NCBI RefSeq assembly: GCF_016920785.2
Contig: NW_024609835.1
Span: 169,814,995-169,878,994 of the forward strand
From: Ixodes scapularis
Taxonomy: Eukaryota; Arthropoda; Arachnida; Ixodida; Ixodidae
DNA length: 64,000 nt
Direction of reading: 5' to 3'
Each line of letters starts with the position of its first letter. Within the stretch, counting starts at the first letter, position 1. A program made the position numbers and the translations under genes. This document shows positions 10,760-21,674 of this stretch, in pieces. The notes below the pieces were generated by a model that worked only from the letters and a program-made list of their open reading frames with translations, had not been told where the DNA came from and ran no database searches.

Positions 10760-11480
10760 CAATTTATGTTGTGGAGACAGTCGGCGCAACAAAGTTTCGC
10801 CACAGAAAACTGTTTTACTGCAATCGCGCAACAATGTTGTGGCAACAGTCAGAACACTGCAGAAGTGTCCGCTGCTAAAGCACTGTGGCAACTGTGTCGG
10901 TCAACCGTTGATTGTTTCATGGTCGCAACAGTTACCGAAGCATTGCTTTTACCCAGCAAAATGTGTGCTGTCCTGATGTTGCTAAACTGTTCCCGTGGCA
11001 GATTCAAAAACAGTTTGCGTTTACACTGCCAGAATGCAGTCGCCAAAACATTGCTTTCGAAAAGTGTTCCAACCGTACGACACAACAGTTTCGCGCTAGG
11101 TTGGGATAGATGTGTCAAGGAATTGTTGCGGAAACACTGGACACCATTGTTGGTTGACTGTTGCTCAAGCCTATTCGGCAGACGTTGCGTGCCACAACGG
11201 GACTGCCGTTGTACATCACTTTTTGCCAGCCAACTGTTGCCGCATCCATCTTCTCAACATTTGCACTGCATGACCAGGCAGCGCTCCTCGCTAAAGTGCT
11301 TCCCCATGATCGCGGCAACAATGTCTTGCTTTTGTTGCTAGAGTCTGTCATGCCACAGCTGCGTATCATAGTTTTGCGGGTGTTCCTCACTTGTCTCGCA
11401 ACAATTCGAAAACAGTTGGGCAGCCTTTTGGTGACTATTGCGGGCACCTTATAGCGGAACAGTAGTACAGCCAACGTTAC
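10760..11480. repeat. Region densely filled with GCAACA / TGTTGC-type motifs
   Basis: Short words such as CAACAGT, GTTGC and TTGTTG recur on both strands through about 700 bp, far more than in the flanks. There is no fixed period, so it is not a simple tandem repeat. A 191-codon plus-strand frame with alternative starts runs through it, but its protein is low in recognisable features and is probably a by-product. Confidence 0.5.
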
Positions 11481-12960
11481 TAAAACTCAGTATGCTGCCA
11501 CAGAACACTCCCCAAAGAAGTTGCACCGATCCGTACAATGGAACCCTACTATCGGCGATCGCTACGCCGCCATTTCTCCCGCCGCGGCCCCTGAGGAAAA
11601 CACATAGCTCTTTGAACATGCTCAGAGTGTCGCATTCATTATCGCCAACTATTACTCTTCTATTTTGGCTTTCACCGGGTGTATCGTAGCCGATGAAGGG
11701 ATATCAGGTAAAAGGAATACCAGGGTCGCCACCCCCGTCTCCTATGCAGACGTACCCTGAATACACCCAGAAGTCAACACGCACCCAGTTTTGGACGCGC
11801 TACCTCAAATGTCCGGTGAGTCGTGGTTGTATAAAAACAATAGTAATTATGCCGCGAAACCTTGTAAACTACTTTTTTAAGAACCATTCTGTGTCTGCTA
11901 TTTTGCACCAATCTCCAATAAAGGTTCTTACAAAAAAAGTTTATTTCCGTTTGTTTTCATGCAAAGAACTTGTTTTCTTAAACCTCATGGTAACCAGAGT
12001 CCCGATGCCCGCCAAAGATGTTACTCTTTCTGTGGATGCAACTAGAGGGCGCCACCGCCGCGTTCTTCTGGAGTTCTCCGGCCCCGCCAGCAGCGCTCCG
12101 ATGCGAAGCTCTGTGCGACGACCGCCGTTTTAATGGCATTTATTTAAAAAAAGAATTGTTCCGAAACCATATGTTTTAGGGGTATCATGAAACTGCCTAT
12201 TATTCACGTGCTTTACTGCTGCTTGTGGTTCTCTAATTCGTAAGTGGTGCGATGGCACCCTCCGCGCCGTTATGAGCACTATCACGCTACCATGCCGCTG
12301 AGACAAAAAATAACCACCCAATGACTCAGCTGAAAGTGACATCCTCATAGATTAGCAGAGCATCCCACTCACGTAATACACCCCCCTTCCTTTGCATTTA
12401 TATTCATATTGTATTACACTTAAAGGAGTCATGAAATTATTTTTCATTCCTCCTTAGCATTAATCCTCAACTCAAAAGCTGATTGAGAAATCACGTGGTC
12501 GTGACATGCTTTTGCACCGGAGGGATGACTCGAAGCTTGCACCGTGCTTTTTGAACACAACATATAACTTGTCATTCGCAAGTGATTATAAGTTCCGTCA
12601 GGGCACTTATTGACCACGAACGCGAATCCAAATATTTGTTGACGAGCGCATACATCCGAGTGACGCCGTTCTCGTGTGCAACGCGTGAGTTCAGGTCGGC
12701 TGATGCGCTGTCGGTACCGTTGACATGCTTTGGGTAACGCTGACATGATATGAGTACAGCGGATCTATCACAGTGAAAAGGCGGAGAGCTTTCAAGGGAA
12801 ATGAGGTACAAAATAGTCCCCTATATCTCCAAATGTTCGTAACCGAAAAGCTGGCTTTTGACTTTCTACCCTCTTTATTTTGGCCCACAAAACGATATGC
12901 GAATAGTAAACCCCCAATGGGTAAAATCATTTGTCCCAGCCCAAAATTCACTTCATGTCG
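11481..12960. other. No recognised gene
   Basis: Short frames only, e.g. 11693-12133 plus, without motifs. Nothing with termini or splice support. Confidence 0.4.
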
Positions 12961-12964
12961 AATA

Positions 12965-13470
12965 AAAAGATAAAAGGCGCGAATAGAACAGTACGAAAAA
13001 AGAACCACATACGACGCGGGCAAGCGTCAACTTCCAACTGATTTAATAAAATACAAAACATTGTCAAACTGCCGATTCCCATCGCCTAAATGCATGCAGA
13101 AGATAAAGATTCCTATCGCTCATCACATGCAGCCCTCAAGAAACACAATTTCTTTCTTTAGCAGATAAAGGAACGGCTGCTTACGCATTTGTCAGCCGCT
13201 TTGTGCATACCGAAAGCTTCGATTTATCTCTTTTCCATCTTCTTCCCTCTCTTAATAAACCTTGTGTGCTCTAACAAAATTTCACACCCGCATCGTTCGC
13301 AGTGCTCCGCAAGATTTTCACCCGAATCGTTGCGTCCGACTAGCTTCTGTTCCCGCGCTCTCTTATTAAGGAATCGGCCGGTCTGAGCGATGTAAACTTG
13401 TTCGCAACTAAAAGGAATCTTATAAACCACCTTAATCACGCCTTCCAATATTTTAATTGATTTGAACCAA
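12965..13470 (-). mobile_element. Penelope-like element, 3' fragment
   Basis: Minus-strand fragment containing the end of a GIY-YIG endonuclease frame followed by the 3' untranslated tail. The tail (about 12965-13215) matches both arms of the inverted pair at 16033-16548. The reverse-transcriptase part is absent, so the copy is 5' truncated. Confidence 0.75.
13224..13448 (-). pseudogene. Penelope-type GIY-YIG endonuclease fragment
   Basis: A 74-residue frame has the order typical of the Penelope endonuclease: VVYKIPFSCEQVYIAQTGR (the GIY-YIG core, here KIP..VYI), then REQKL, then NLAEHCERCGCEILLEHT. The Cys/His spacing matches the zinc-like site seen in this family. The family normally continues into a C-terminal segment beginning like CVS and ending near a Leu-rich tail; here those residues appear in other frames between 13160 and 13255, so frameshifts have broken it. 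The glycine of GIY is replaced. The enzyme would nick DNA to prime reverse transcription; this copy is inactive. Confidence 0.75.
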
Positions 13471-14365
13471 ATAGCCTTAAACCAATTTTTTATTTAATTT
13501 CATAGCCCCTTTAAATCTGGAAATCAATAAGAGTAAAAGCACATCGAAAGAAAAGAAAAAAAGCCTCGCGAAAAGCTGAAGTTTTTCTTTCTTTTTTTTC
13601 CCCAAAGAGCGCAATGTAAATTACCTCGACCTGCAAGTTTTGAGCTAAGGGTCTAATTTTAACATTCCCGTTTTTGTTTCGTGAAGCGGTCATAACACAT
13701 GAACATGTTGGGACCACACCTAATCTTGCAATGCTCGTGTCCCACTAGAGTGACAGAAAGAAGCAAACCACAACGACAAGCCTCAAACCAGAGTCTTTCG
13801 CGATTCGAGAGGCTTTGTAGAATAAAGGATGCTATACTGAAACACGGGCATCATGCACGCGAGGGTATCTTTGGCAGGCTTGCAATCGCTCGTGCTTACT
13901 TCACGAGCACCAAACGACTAAACGCCTGCCATAGGTACCATCGCGAGCGTGCTGCGTGGGTTCGAGGCTTGTCCCTATCTTTTGTTTCTGTCTGTCGCTC
14001 TAATGGGACACGGGAATAAACAACTCCGGAACGCAGCCCAGTGACGGAACCTTACATTTGTTGTTACGTCCCTCTTTATGTTCTAAGTGAAACGGTGTTA
14101 CCTATCTCATCCGGAAGACCGTTTTAAAAGCAGCACTAAAAAAAAAAAAAACTTTGCAGCAAAAGTTTTTTATTTTTTTATTTTTTTTTTATTTATATGA
14201 GGAACCAGAGAAGCACAGAAGCACACTATTTAACTTTGAAACACTTTGGGGGCTTTTGTAATTGAACTTCAAACTGTAACCAGCTGATATTATAATCGCT
14301 CGTTTGATTGCTATGCACACCTCAAATACAATAAATACAAGTGTGTTTTAGTGCATTGCCTACGA
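13471..14365. other. No recognised feature; A- and T-runs near 14140-14190
   Basis: AT-rich DNA with long A and T homopolymer runs at 14140-14190. No coding signal. Confidence 0.4.
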
Positions 14366-14503
14366 ATGACAGACAGCTACCTTGACGAGCTCTCAGTGGG
14401 CGCTAAGCGTAAGTTAGATCTGCAGACCCCGCAGCGCGTCGCCGGGCCCAAACGCAGATCACACGGCACCGGAGCTCACTTAATCCCTTCACCCCTAAGC
14501 TGA
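14366..14503 (+). CDS. Small ORF, 45 residues, unknown
   Basis: ATG at 14366 to TGA at 14501. The product is basic and hydrophilic with the segment GAKRKLDLQTPQRVAGPKRR, which looks more protein-like than the neighbouring frames and could be a nuclear-localisation-type N-terminus or a transposase leader. I recognise no family. It is below the usual length threshold and has no downstream exon I can support, so it may be chance. Confidence 0.2.
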   Translation: MTDSYLDELSVGAKRKLDLQTPQRVAGPKRRSHGTGAHLIPSPLS

Positions 14504-14889
14504 CATTGTGCTGGAAGCTACGCTCATGCCGGACAAATCAGCCGCCTTTCTTTCATCACCTGACCTCATTCTCTGCGCGTGGGTATGCGCGAGAGAGCGT
14601 GATCGCGTGACAAAAGTGTGGCTGGTCCAACGAGCACGTAGCTTCAACAGCACTGTCAGCTTCGGGTTGAACGAGGTGGGGAAAGCAACTTTTGTCTGAA
14701 TTTCGAGCCACGGGCTAATCTTCTAGGGGGACAATGGTTGTGTCCGGCTACAGAAACGAGATTACAAGCAAGAGGGGACTCCCCCCTTTCCGTCTTTTTG
14801 AACTCTTTGAAAGAATGCGCGATTTATGAGTTGAGGAGGAAAGCTAAACAGGAAAAAGTTGGAAAAGCGTTTTTTGCATCCTTCGGGAC

Positions 14890-15597
14890 AGCTAACAATA
14901 ACCAGTTTAGTCGGTCTGGAGCGCGGTCATGGACTTGTCCTTCCGTTCCCCTTCGACGCTCAGCAGCACCTTCGTGAACGGCTCCAGAGCGTCCAGCGTC
15001 GGGCGACCCGAACCATCTGGAGCCGGTCATCCGGTGCGGCGGACGTCTCCTACAACGCACGTCTTGGGGCACTCGAGTGGCGACCCCTCGGACAGAGGAG
15101 GCGGACATCACGTGTACGTGCGGTCTGTCCGCTGCTCGACGGGTTGCTTGCGGGGTCCCACTCCCACCTCGCGTCAGTGGTGCGTGTCAGCAAAAGGACA
15201 GGTCAGCCCGAGCCGCTCCGCGGCCGAACCACTCGCCATAGCAAATCTTTCATCCCCGCCGCCATCAGAGACTTTCTAACTATCCCACTAAACGCTCGCA
15301 ACCCTCTACCGGCATCAAATGATGAGTCCCGAGAACTGTGCAGGCTCTTCTCCTATCAAGTGGCGTCGGACACCTCATGAGCTGCGGCACCATAACCACT
15401 GTTGTTGCTTTGCTGTTTTGTTTTGGCTATTTATACTTACCCAAATTGTTTTTCCCCTTTTCCTTTCCCCTCATCCACGGTGTATGCGGCGACCGGCTAG
15501 CAGGCGCACAAGCGTAAGGGTTGTTACCTTTCTGCCTAGCCTCGCACGTCGTCGCATCATACTTCTTGTGCAAATAAATTACAAATTACAATTACAT
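14890..15597 (+). mobile_element. 5'-truncated LINE tail (CR1/L2/Jockey-like)
   Basis: The last part of a reverse-transcriptase ORF plus 3' UTR. The UTR is T-rich then ends in a short reiterated AAATTAC/ATTACA tail at about 15573-15597, typical of non-LTR elements that end in a microsatellite rather than poly(A). The 5' truncation point is near 14890. Confidence 0.7.
14920..15380 (+). pseudogene. LINE reverse transcriptase, C-terminal remnant
   Basis: The frame carries LRERLQSVQRRATRTIW, the hallmark that follows the RT thumb in CR1/L2/Jockey-type ORF2, then an ARLGALEWRPL block (normally the LG-L-L-RR block) and SFIPAAIRDFLTIP near the C-terminus, a common end motif (usually IR.WN.LP). It ends in TGA at 15378-15380. 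Upstream of about 14960 the homology is lost or in another frame. With no YADD, fingers or endonuclease present this is a dead 3' fragment. Clade is uncertain. Confidence 0.7.
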
Positions 15598-16032
15598 GTC
15601 CCTCAATCTGTCTAATGAGTCATTTGCGTGGCGAAAGTGCCTTACCAAACACATTGAACCGTGTTATTTATGCGTACGTCCGGCTTTACTGGAGACATAC
15701 TCGTTGGTATAATTTATATTAAGTTTATTTATTTCTCTTCATTGCCCTGACATCCGGTTTGATGTTAAGCGGATTGTAGTAAGAAGTAAGAAAATTACGG
15801 GGGTTCAGTCAAAAGTAGGAATAGCTCTTGTACTATTGGGGGATGTTTCCTTTTTGGGCATTTGCGTGCCCACTTTCCGTCTAAGTGGTGTGGTGAAGCT
15901 AAGAGAGGATTAACTATCCGGACTACCGCCTGTAAACGCTCTGAGCTTTGGGACGTGTTTTTTCTTTTTACCTTTTGCCGAAATGTGTATCCACAATAAA
16001 ACTTTGGTTGGGGATAGTTGGTTTTTTTCTAT
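15598..16032. other. No recognised feature
   Basis: Unique-looking DNA between a LINE tail and a Penelope pair. Confidence 0.4.
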
Positions 16033-16548
16033 TAAAAAATTAAAAGGCGCGAACAAACAGGACCAAAAAAGACACACGTACGACCTGGACAGGCGCCACC
16101 TTCCAACTGATTTATTGAAATATGAATCATCGTCAAACTCGATCCCAATCGCCTAAACACATGCAACTGATAAAAAATTCTTATCGCTCATTACACACAT
16201 ACTTCAAGAAACGCAATTTCTTTGGTTAACAGATAAAGGGATGGCATGAGTACGTATCTGTCAGCCGCTTTGTGTATACAGATTTGTGTATTTGTATTTC
16301 AGTATCTGAATACACAAAGCGGCTGACAGATGCCTAAGCATGCCATCTCTTTGTTAACCAAAGAAATTGCGTCTCTTGAAGCATGTATGTAATGAGCGAT
16401 AAGAAGTTTTTATCAGTTGGATGTGCTTAGGCGATTGAGATCGAGTTTGACGATGATTCGTATTTCAATAAATCTGTTGTAAGTCGGCGCGTGTCAGTGG
16501 TCATACGTGTGTCTTTTTTCGTCCTGTTTGTTCGCGCATTTTTAATGT
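16033..16548. mobile_element. Head-to-head pair of Penelope-like 3' ends
   Basis: Left arm (about 16033-16270) is a minus-oriented copy of the Penelope 3' tail also seen at 12965-13215. Right arm (about 16300-16548) is the same sequence inverted, about 50 bp away. Shared blocks include AAAGCGGCTGACAGAT, AAATTGCGT, GAGCGATAAG and the terminal GCGCG. The right arm still shows broken codons for the element's C-terminus (YTKRLTDA). Inverted pairs of partial units are characteristic of Penelope insertions. Confidence 0.75.
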
Positions 16549-17810
16549 GTATCCACTCACACTTTGTGGTGAATAAACCCCCAGATGCGTTTGCCTTGAC
16601 CGTTTTGTTTTAATTTCTCATCTCGAGTTTTATCGTAGTGTAGGCGCAACATGTTCGCAGCGTCAGAAGGCGGGTGCTCTTTAAATTAAATGAAAGGCCG
16701 CGAACGCGTAGCGAAAGCAACACCCTGGCAGTTCACGGCCAGCGATATTACAGAGTTTTAGTGGACCGTACTCTAGAGCTTTGCGTACGCAAGGAAATTG
16801 CGGGTCGTGAGCGCGGATGCGCAGAACGCAATAGAAGAGCTAGCGTATTGCGTACGCACTCAATGCTGGGGATCTTGCGTTGGGGGCTAGCGAGCTTTGC
16901 GGGAAGCTCTCGAGAGATCTCGGGCCCAACGAGAGCAGCAGTTTCAAGATGGCAGTTACCTCGACTGGCGCAGCAAGGGCGACAGGGTATTCGGGAAGTA
17001 CAGGGTTACGTGAAATTGTGTGGTGTTCAGCTCGGCAATTCATTCCGGGACCTACCGCGGTCGAATCAGATCGCCCTGCAGCTGATGGAGTGCACAGTGA
17101 ATATGTTCACCGCTCGCGATGTGCGTCAACGCTGCGATCTGCTCAACGCTAAACCTATTCGCGCAGTTCATCGCCGACGGACGAACTTTAAGGAATCGCC
17201 AAAGTGGTAGCTATGCACTGGACATCAGTAGGTCATGGATTTCATTCCGCGACATCATTGATGAAAGGTGCCGTTTCCACGGGACGATTTCATTTCATTT
17301 ATTTACTCGCAAGGCCGAAGCATTACAAAAAGAAGTGGTGAAACAAAAAAAAAAAGAAAATACAACATGTACATAAACGGAAACTCCGTGATCGAATTTG
17401 GCTGCGCACTCGTTCTCGTAGCCTCTGTACCCTACTGAAAAGCTCGCTTGACGAGGCAGCTGCGGCTTGGTTTAATTTGAAATGAAATGATTTCCCACGT
17501 TAGCATTTTAATTTTTTTTTTGTGAGGAGCATGGTGGCTTTATAAGCACGCGGAATTCTACGGCTCAGGCGAATTTAACTAAGGTCATGCGGGTTTTTCA
17601 CTCGTAAACGTAAAGCACAACTAAATTCGGTCCGAGCAGTTGTGTTTAGCGCACGCTACATTATTGCGTATTGCCTACGTAAGAGCCAGCAACGCTATAC
17701 TAAAACTGAATACAGTTAAGAAAAAGTCCACTACAGCGCTATCGCTATCCTCTTGTAGTATATGAGCGTGTTGGTGCATTTTAAAGATTTAGAAAGTAGA
17801 GACACATAAG
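16549..17810. other. No recognised gene
   Basis: A plus-strand frame at 16674-17210 (178 codons) is Arg-rich and CG-rich with no recognised domain; overlapping frames exist on both strands. Not supported as a gene. Confidence 0.35.
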
Positions 17811-18366
17811 GGACGATACAGAAAGGACAAACTTTCAACTTCAACAGCATTTAATTTTCGCCTTCAACCTCAAAGCCCGCCCGCTCTGTGGGAGTGCGGG
17901 AAAGGGAAATCCTGGGGGGAAGGAGAGGAGGTGGAGGAAGTGAGGAGGTTGCCAAAGGAGGAAGGGAGAGGAGGGAAGGGGGCTCAATTATTTCTATCAA
18001 AGAGAGAAATAATTGAGGCCTATCAGATGGCGACAAGCCCGAAAACCAAAAGCACCCCTTCCGTCTCCTTCTCAAGAAAGGAGATTATCTTTCTGAGGCC
18101 CACAATGGAAGCCGAACGCTGACAGACTAGACGAGGCGACAAGGTCACCGACAGAAGCGGCCTTCCTTTCTTTCCGTTTTCCCGCACATCCAGTATTCGA
18201 GCCCCCTTCCCTCCTCTCCCTTCCTTGTTTGGCAACTTCCCTCCACCTCCTCTCTTTCCCCCAAGATTTCCCCTTCTCGCAATACCACGGAGCGGGCGGG
18301 CTTAGAGCTTGAAGGCGAAAATTAAATGTTGAAGTTGAAAGTTTGTCCTGTCTGTATCGCTATCCT
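17811..18366. repeat. Foldback repeat with about 180-bp inverted arms
   Basis: Arms 17811-17985 and 18190-18366 are imperfect reverse complements, sharing GGACAAACTTTCAACTTCAA, a TTTAATTTTCGCC block, GCCCGCCCGCTC and a purine-rich GGAGAGGAGG block. The spacer is about 200 bp. It could be a foldback DNA element or an inverted pair of a second Penelope family, whose 3' ends have similar composition. Confidence 0.65.
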
Positions 18367-18774
18367 CTGTTTTTTTTTTTTTGTTTTTTTTTTTGTTTTT
18401 TTCGCACGTTTGCGGGTCCCCTCGTCAAGACCGCTTTCATGGCCGAGTGGACCAACTACCCCTCTTTAGGCAACTGTATCCACAGTAAAGAAAAAAGATT
18501 GAGCCGCCATCTTGGCACCTCGTGCCTGGGAGTTTCGGACTCTGGGAACGCTCACTGACTAGCAGATAGCCATATGAAGCAACTTTCATGTTTCAATTCG
18601 TCGCTAAAGGGTGGAGCTGTTATCGTGCTTAGTTTAATTCCTCCTCTCCCTGCGTTTTACTCCTTTCCATCGAAAGCTATCCTCCTTGCCTCCTTCCGCG
18701 CTACGCCCCCCACCGCCATGCCTGGGTGAGGCCCACAAGGCGCTGCGCTTGCGTGCCGGGTCGTACTTGTTTGC
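18367..18774. other. T-rich run and unrecognised DNA
   Basis: A T-rich homopolymer tract at about 18368-18402, then unremarkable sequence up to the Harbinger terminus. Confidence 0.4.
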
Positions 18775-19030
18775 TAAAGCGGGAAACACATGTACGACGA
18801 AACCGTCCGATCCGACGTCCGACCGCGCAATACGACGGTCGGATGCGGACTGTTTGGGCGTGTCGCAACGTCGGAAGGGCGTTGCGGCATGCGACGGACT
18901 GCATGCGGTGGTCGGATGGCCACAGCCAATGACGACGCAGGTAGCGAGAACGTCATGAGGACGTCACGTTTTGGGGAGTGGGCTATTCAGGAGCAAGATT
19001 CCGGATGCGAGTCCCTATTCCGACGTCGTA

Positions 19031-19205
19031 ATGGCCACCGCTCTGGCAAAAAGCTCTCGCGCGTCGGAAAACGAACTTCTGATTTCGCTTATCCATAGTC
19101 GGCCAGCGATTTGGAACCAGAGGGATACGTTGTACAGAGACGCCGATGCGCGACTTTCGAGTTGGACGTTTGTCGCGCGAGGTATGGGCTTCGCTGGATC
19201 TTCAG
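19031..19205 (+). pseudogene. Harbinger MADF (Myb/SANT-like) gene, exon 1
   Basis: Start of the DNA-binding partner protein of PIF/Harbinger transposases, which brings transposase to the element ends. ATG at 19031 opens MATALAKSSRASENELL and continues into the first MADF helix: LISLIHSRPAIWNQRD, then a D-ARLSSW block with the conserved Trp. The exon ends at a good donor (TTCAG|GTACGT, 19205). It joins in phase to 19916, giving ...SG-DVKAV. Exon 1 itself has no stop. The gene as a whole is inactive because of lesions in the later exons. A related exon occurs on the minus strand at 59230-59385. Confidence 0.75.
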
Positions 19206-19915
19206 GTACGTATACACAGCGCGACAGCGCTGGTTTCCCATGTTCCTTGCACAGGTTAGATGTTGTGATCCTCTCTAGATGTTTGCGAAGGGCCTAAACT
19301 CGGGGAGGGGAGGAGAGTTTCGTGCAGTTTTATGGAATTGCGTTTCGTGGACAATTTTTTGTTGACACTGACGTTTCGTGGAAACTCGTTTCGCGAAACA
19401 AGCTGTAGCGATATTTTGACGCGCGTGAATCACTGGGACACGTGTTTATCTGCCTGGTCGCTCTGCAGCGGCTGATTACAGAAAAAGCTAATTCGAGCTG
19501 CCGACGAAACGATCTGTCCATGAAACGTTGTTCGACGAACTGATTGCCACTGAGGTAGGTCTTCCATTCAAAGATACCAGATGGGTTGTTTTGTTACTAT
19601 ACTTCTTTCTGCTATTTTGTTACGACTTCTGGCACCTGTAGAAGACATACATTTCCTCAATTTTTTTTGCACCATAAATTTAGTAGTGCAGATAGGGAAG
19701 TTTAATTCCTCATATCAAACAAAATGGTGAGTTCATGTCATGCAAATATCACATGAATTGACAGCTAGTATATATCAATTTGCCCCGACTAACATTATTT
19801 GTAACGTTGACTGTCCTGTGTGCAACTTCTACAGAACATGTTTTTGGTGACCAGACTTATCTTTCCATTGACATCTGCATCTCAAAAAGCCTAAAATGTA
19901 TAAATCTTCTCATAG

Positions 19916-20085
19916 GCGATGTCAAGGCCGTCACCAATAGGTGGCGATACCTAAGAGATACCTTTGGAAAGAAACTCAAAATTGCCAAAATGAAGAGCGG
20001 TGCTGCAGCTGGGGAACCGAAGTCCCCATGGATCCACTTCAAGCAGATGCTGTTCATAAAAGACTTTGTGGAGGGACGCAATTAA
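19916..20085 (+). pseudogene. Harbinger MADF gene, exon 2
   Basis: Follows acceptor CTTCTCATAG at 19915. It encodes the second and third MADF helices: VKAVTNRWRYLRDTFGKKL, then KSGAAAGEPKSPW and FKQMLFIKDFV, a close match in layout to MADF domains (W-LRD, a basic stretch, then a W/F-x-x-M-L-F helix). The frame then meets TAA at 20083. The sequence there, TTAAGTAT, looks like a GTAAGTAT donor whose first G has become T; that would explain why the frame runs into a stop. This reading is inference. Confidence 0.75.
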
Positions 20086-20221
20086 GTATAGTTACAATTT
20101 TTTTTAGTGCGGCTGAAATACAGCAGCCTATGTCATAAAGTTCCTTTTTAACCTTTCTCTCATTTCAAGCAAGAAATTCAAGGTAACCACCTACTTGTTC
20201 CAATATTTCATATTTCTCTAG

Positions 20222-20760
20222 CACCACGAGCAACATGAATGGTTCAAGACCCGCAACACCCACAGCGCCTGAAGAAAACTCTGTGGACGAGGTCCTGAGA
20301 GGGTACGAACAGGAGGAGGAGGAGGAGGAGGAGGGGGGCAGACCCATCTGAGCTCCTCTTGTCCATGGTGTCTTCTGGCAGCGACGACAGTATCGTTCTC
20401 CCATTTCAACCCTCCCTTCCACTTCGACTTCTCAGCCACGCCATAATCAGTCTGCCTCTTCTGCTCCCTGCCGTTCCCTGCCTTCTCCTCAATCCATCGC
20501 CGCTGCTTTTTCCCAACCGAACGCAACTCCACCACGCAATGCTCCAAATAGAAATAACGTACCTAAACGAAGGCAGAACACAGATGTCATCATTGAGAGC
20601 ATAGATCAGCAACTTCAAAACAAAATCAGTGCCACCGAACACTTTATTATCACTTGCTCCCCTCGTGGACAAAGTGCCTGAGGACCTGCACGGGTACTGC
20701 ATGATGCATCTAGAGGATGTGATCACGCAGTACCAAAGGGGAATGGTCCCAACCACCCTG
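20222..20760 (+). pseudogene. Harbinger MADF gene, exon 3 (acidic linker and BESS-like tail), broken
   Basis: Follows a pyrimidine-rich acceptor TTTCTCTAG at 20221. It reads through a linker with a (GAG)n-encoded Glu run at about 20310-20336, then hits TGA at 20347. Homology-like sequence resumes in the same or neighbouring frames: Ser/Pro-rich, then RRQNTDVIIESIDQQLQNK and, after another shift, a leucine-rich C-terminal block near PEDLHGYCMMHLEDVI, as expected for a BESS-type interaction motif. At least one stop and one frameshift make it a pseudogene. Boundaries of the last coding part are approximate. Confidence 0.6.
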
Positions 20761-20868
20761 ATGCAGGTCCAAATGCCTGAACACGATACTTAAGATCTAA
20801 ATCCATGTTTATTGGACAGAGACACACACATGCGAAATTAAATGCAAAGGTGGAAGCGAGCTTGACTG

Positions 20869-20988
20869 GTGCGCGACCAAAAGAATCTGCCTGGTCCGGA
20901 TATCGAACCTGGGACCTCTCCATTTTCAGTGGATAGGTCCCGGGTTCAATACCTGGACCAAGCGGATTTTTTCGGTCGCGCACCAGTC
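20869..20988. repeat. Hairpin with tRNA B-box in the stem
   Basis: Arms about 20869-20930 and 20935-20988 are inverted copies (GGTGCGCGACC ... GGTCGCGCACC at the base). The right arm contains GGTTCAATACC, close to a Pol III B box, inside GGTCC...GGACC pairing. It looks like an inverted duplication of the 3' half of a tRNA-derived SINE. Confidence 0.6.
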
Positions 20989-21282
20989 ACCTAGCTGTGT
21001 TTGGAGATTTGTGTTCGTCTTTTGTCCCTTTCGTTACATACGCACCTGTCTTACCCTCATTCGGACAGGGGATTCTTTATTTTTTAGTCTTTCAATACAC
21101 ATCCCCACCTCAAAAGTTGTCTTACCCTCATTGTCACGTGCACTGGTCATATGGCCCTAGGAATGCAAGTTACATATCATAAAGTGTACTAGGGATGATA
21201 GCATCTGCTGTTCCCTCGACTGCTTTGTATGGCAAGGGTTTAGCGCTCCCATGGGCATATTGCCAAGAACGTTCGCGAGCAA

Positions 21283-21674
21283 GCGCGTGCATGGCCGAGT
21301 GGTTACCGCGCTTGACTGTCGCGCAGAAGGTGTAGGTCCGATTCCAGTTAGCGGACTGTCCTTTTATTCTTTAAACTTGGCCTTCTCATAAGTTCGAGAA
21401 CATTCTCGTCTAATCGAGTTCCGAATGCTCCATGCACCAAAAGTTCCACGCCGAACGATCCAGAAACCCACAAGGCTAGATGAGGGATTCCGCAAGGCGA
21501 GTGAAGTCAGTCTCGCCCCAGCGTTCGACTCTGCGGTTACGCTGACTTCGACGCCCACAACGCTCTGCTGTTATCCCGTTTGCCTTTTGTTTTGGGCACT
21601 AGTTCGCCCCATTAAACATTTCAGTTTCCCCAGTTAATATTTGTTTCCTCGCCTGTTCGTTCGTGACAATATGA
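21283..21674 (+). mobile_element. tRNA-derived SINE copy 1
   Basis: A tRNA-like head with A box TGGCCGAGTGG (21292-21302) and B box GGTCCGATTCC (21335-21345), followed by a body of about 300 bp that matches 26160-26477. Shared landmarks: AGTCTCGCCCCAGCG, ACTTCGACGCCC, TTCGCC-CATTAAAC and a CGTGACARTA end. The copy is clearly diverged from the second one. Confidence 0.8.

Noticed and set aside
10766..11341. 191-codon plus frame
   Set aside because: Composition follows the repeated CAACA/TGTTG words; no domain and an opposing frame exists.
16674..17210. 178-codon plus frame
   Set aside because: No motif, overlapping frames on both strands, no start or splice support.
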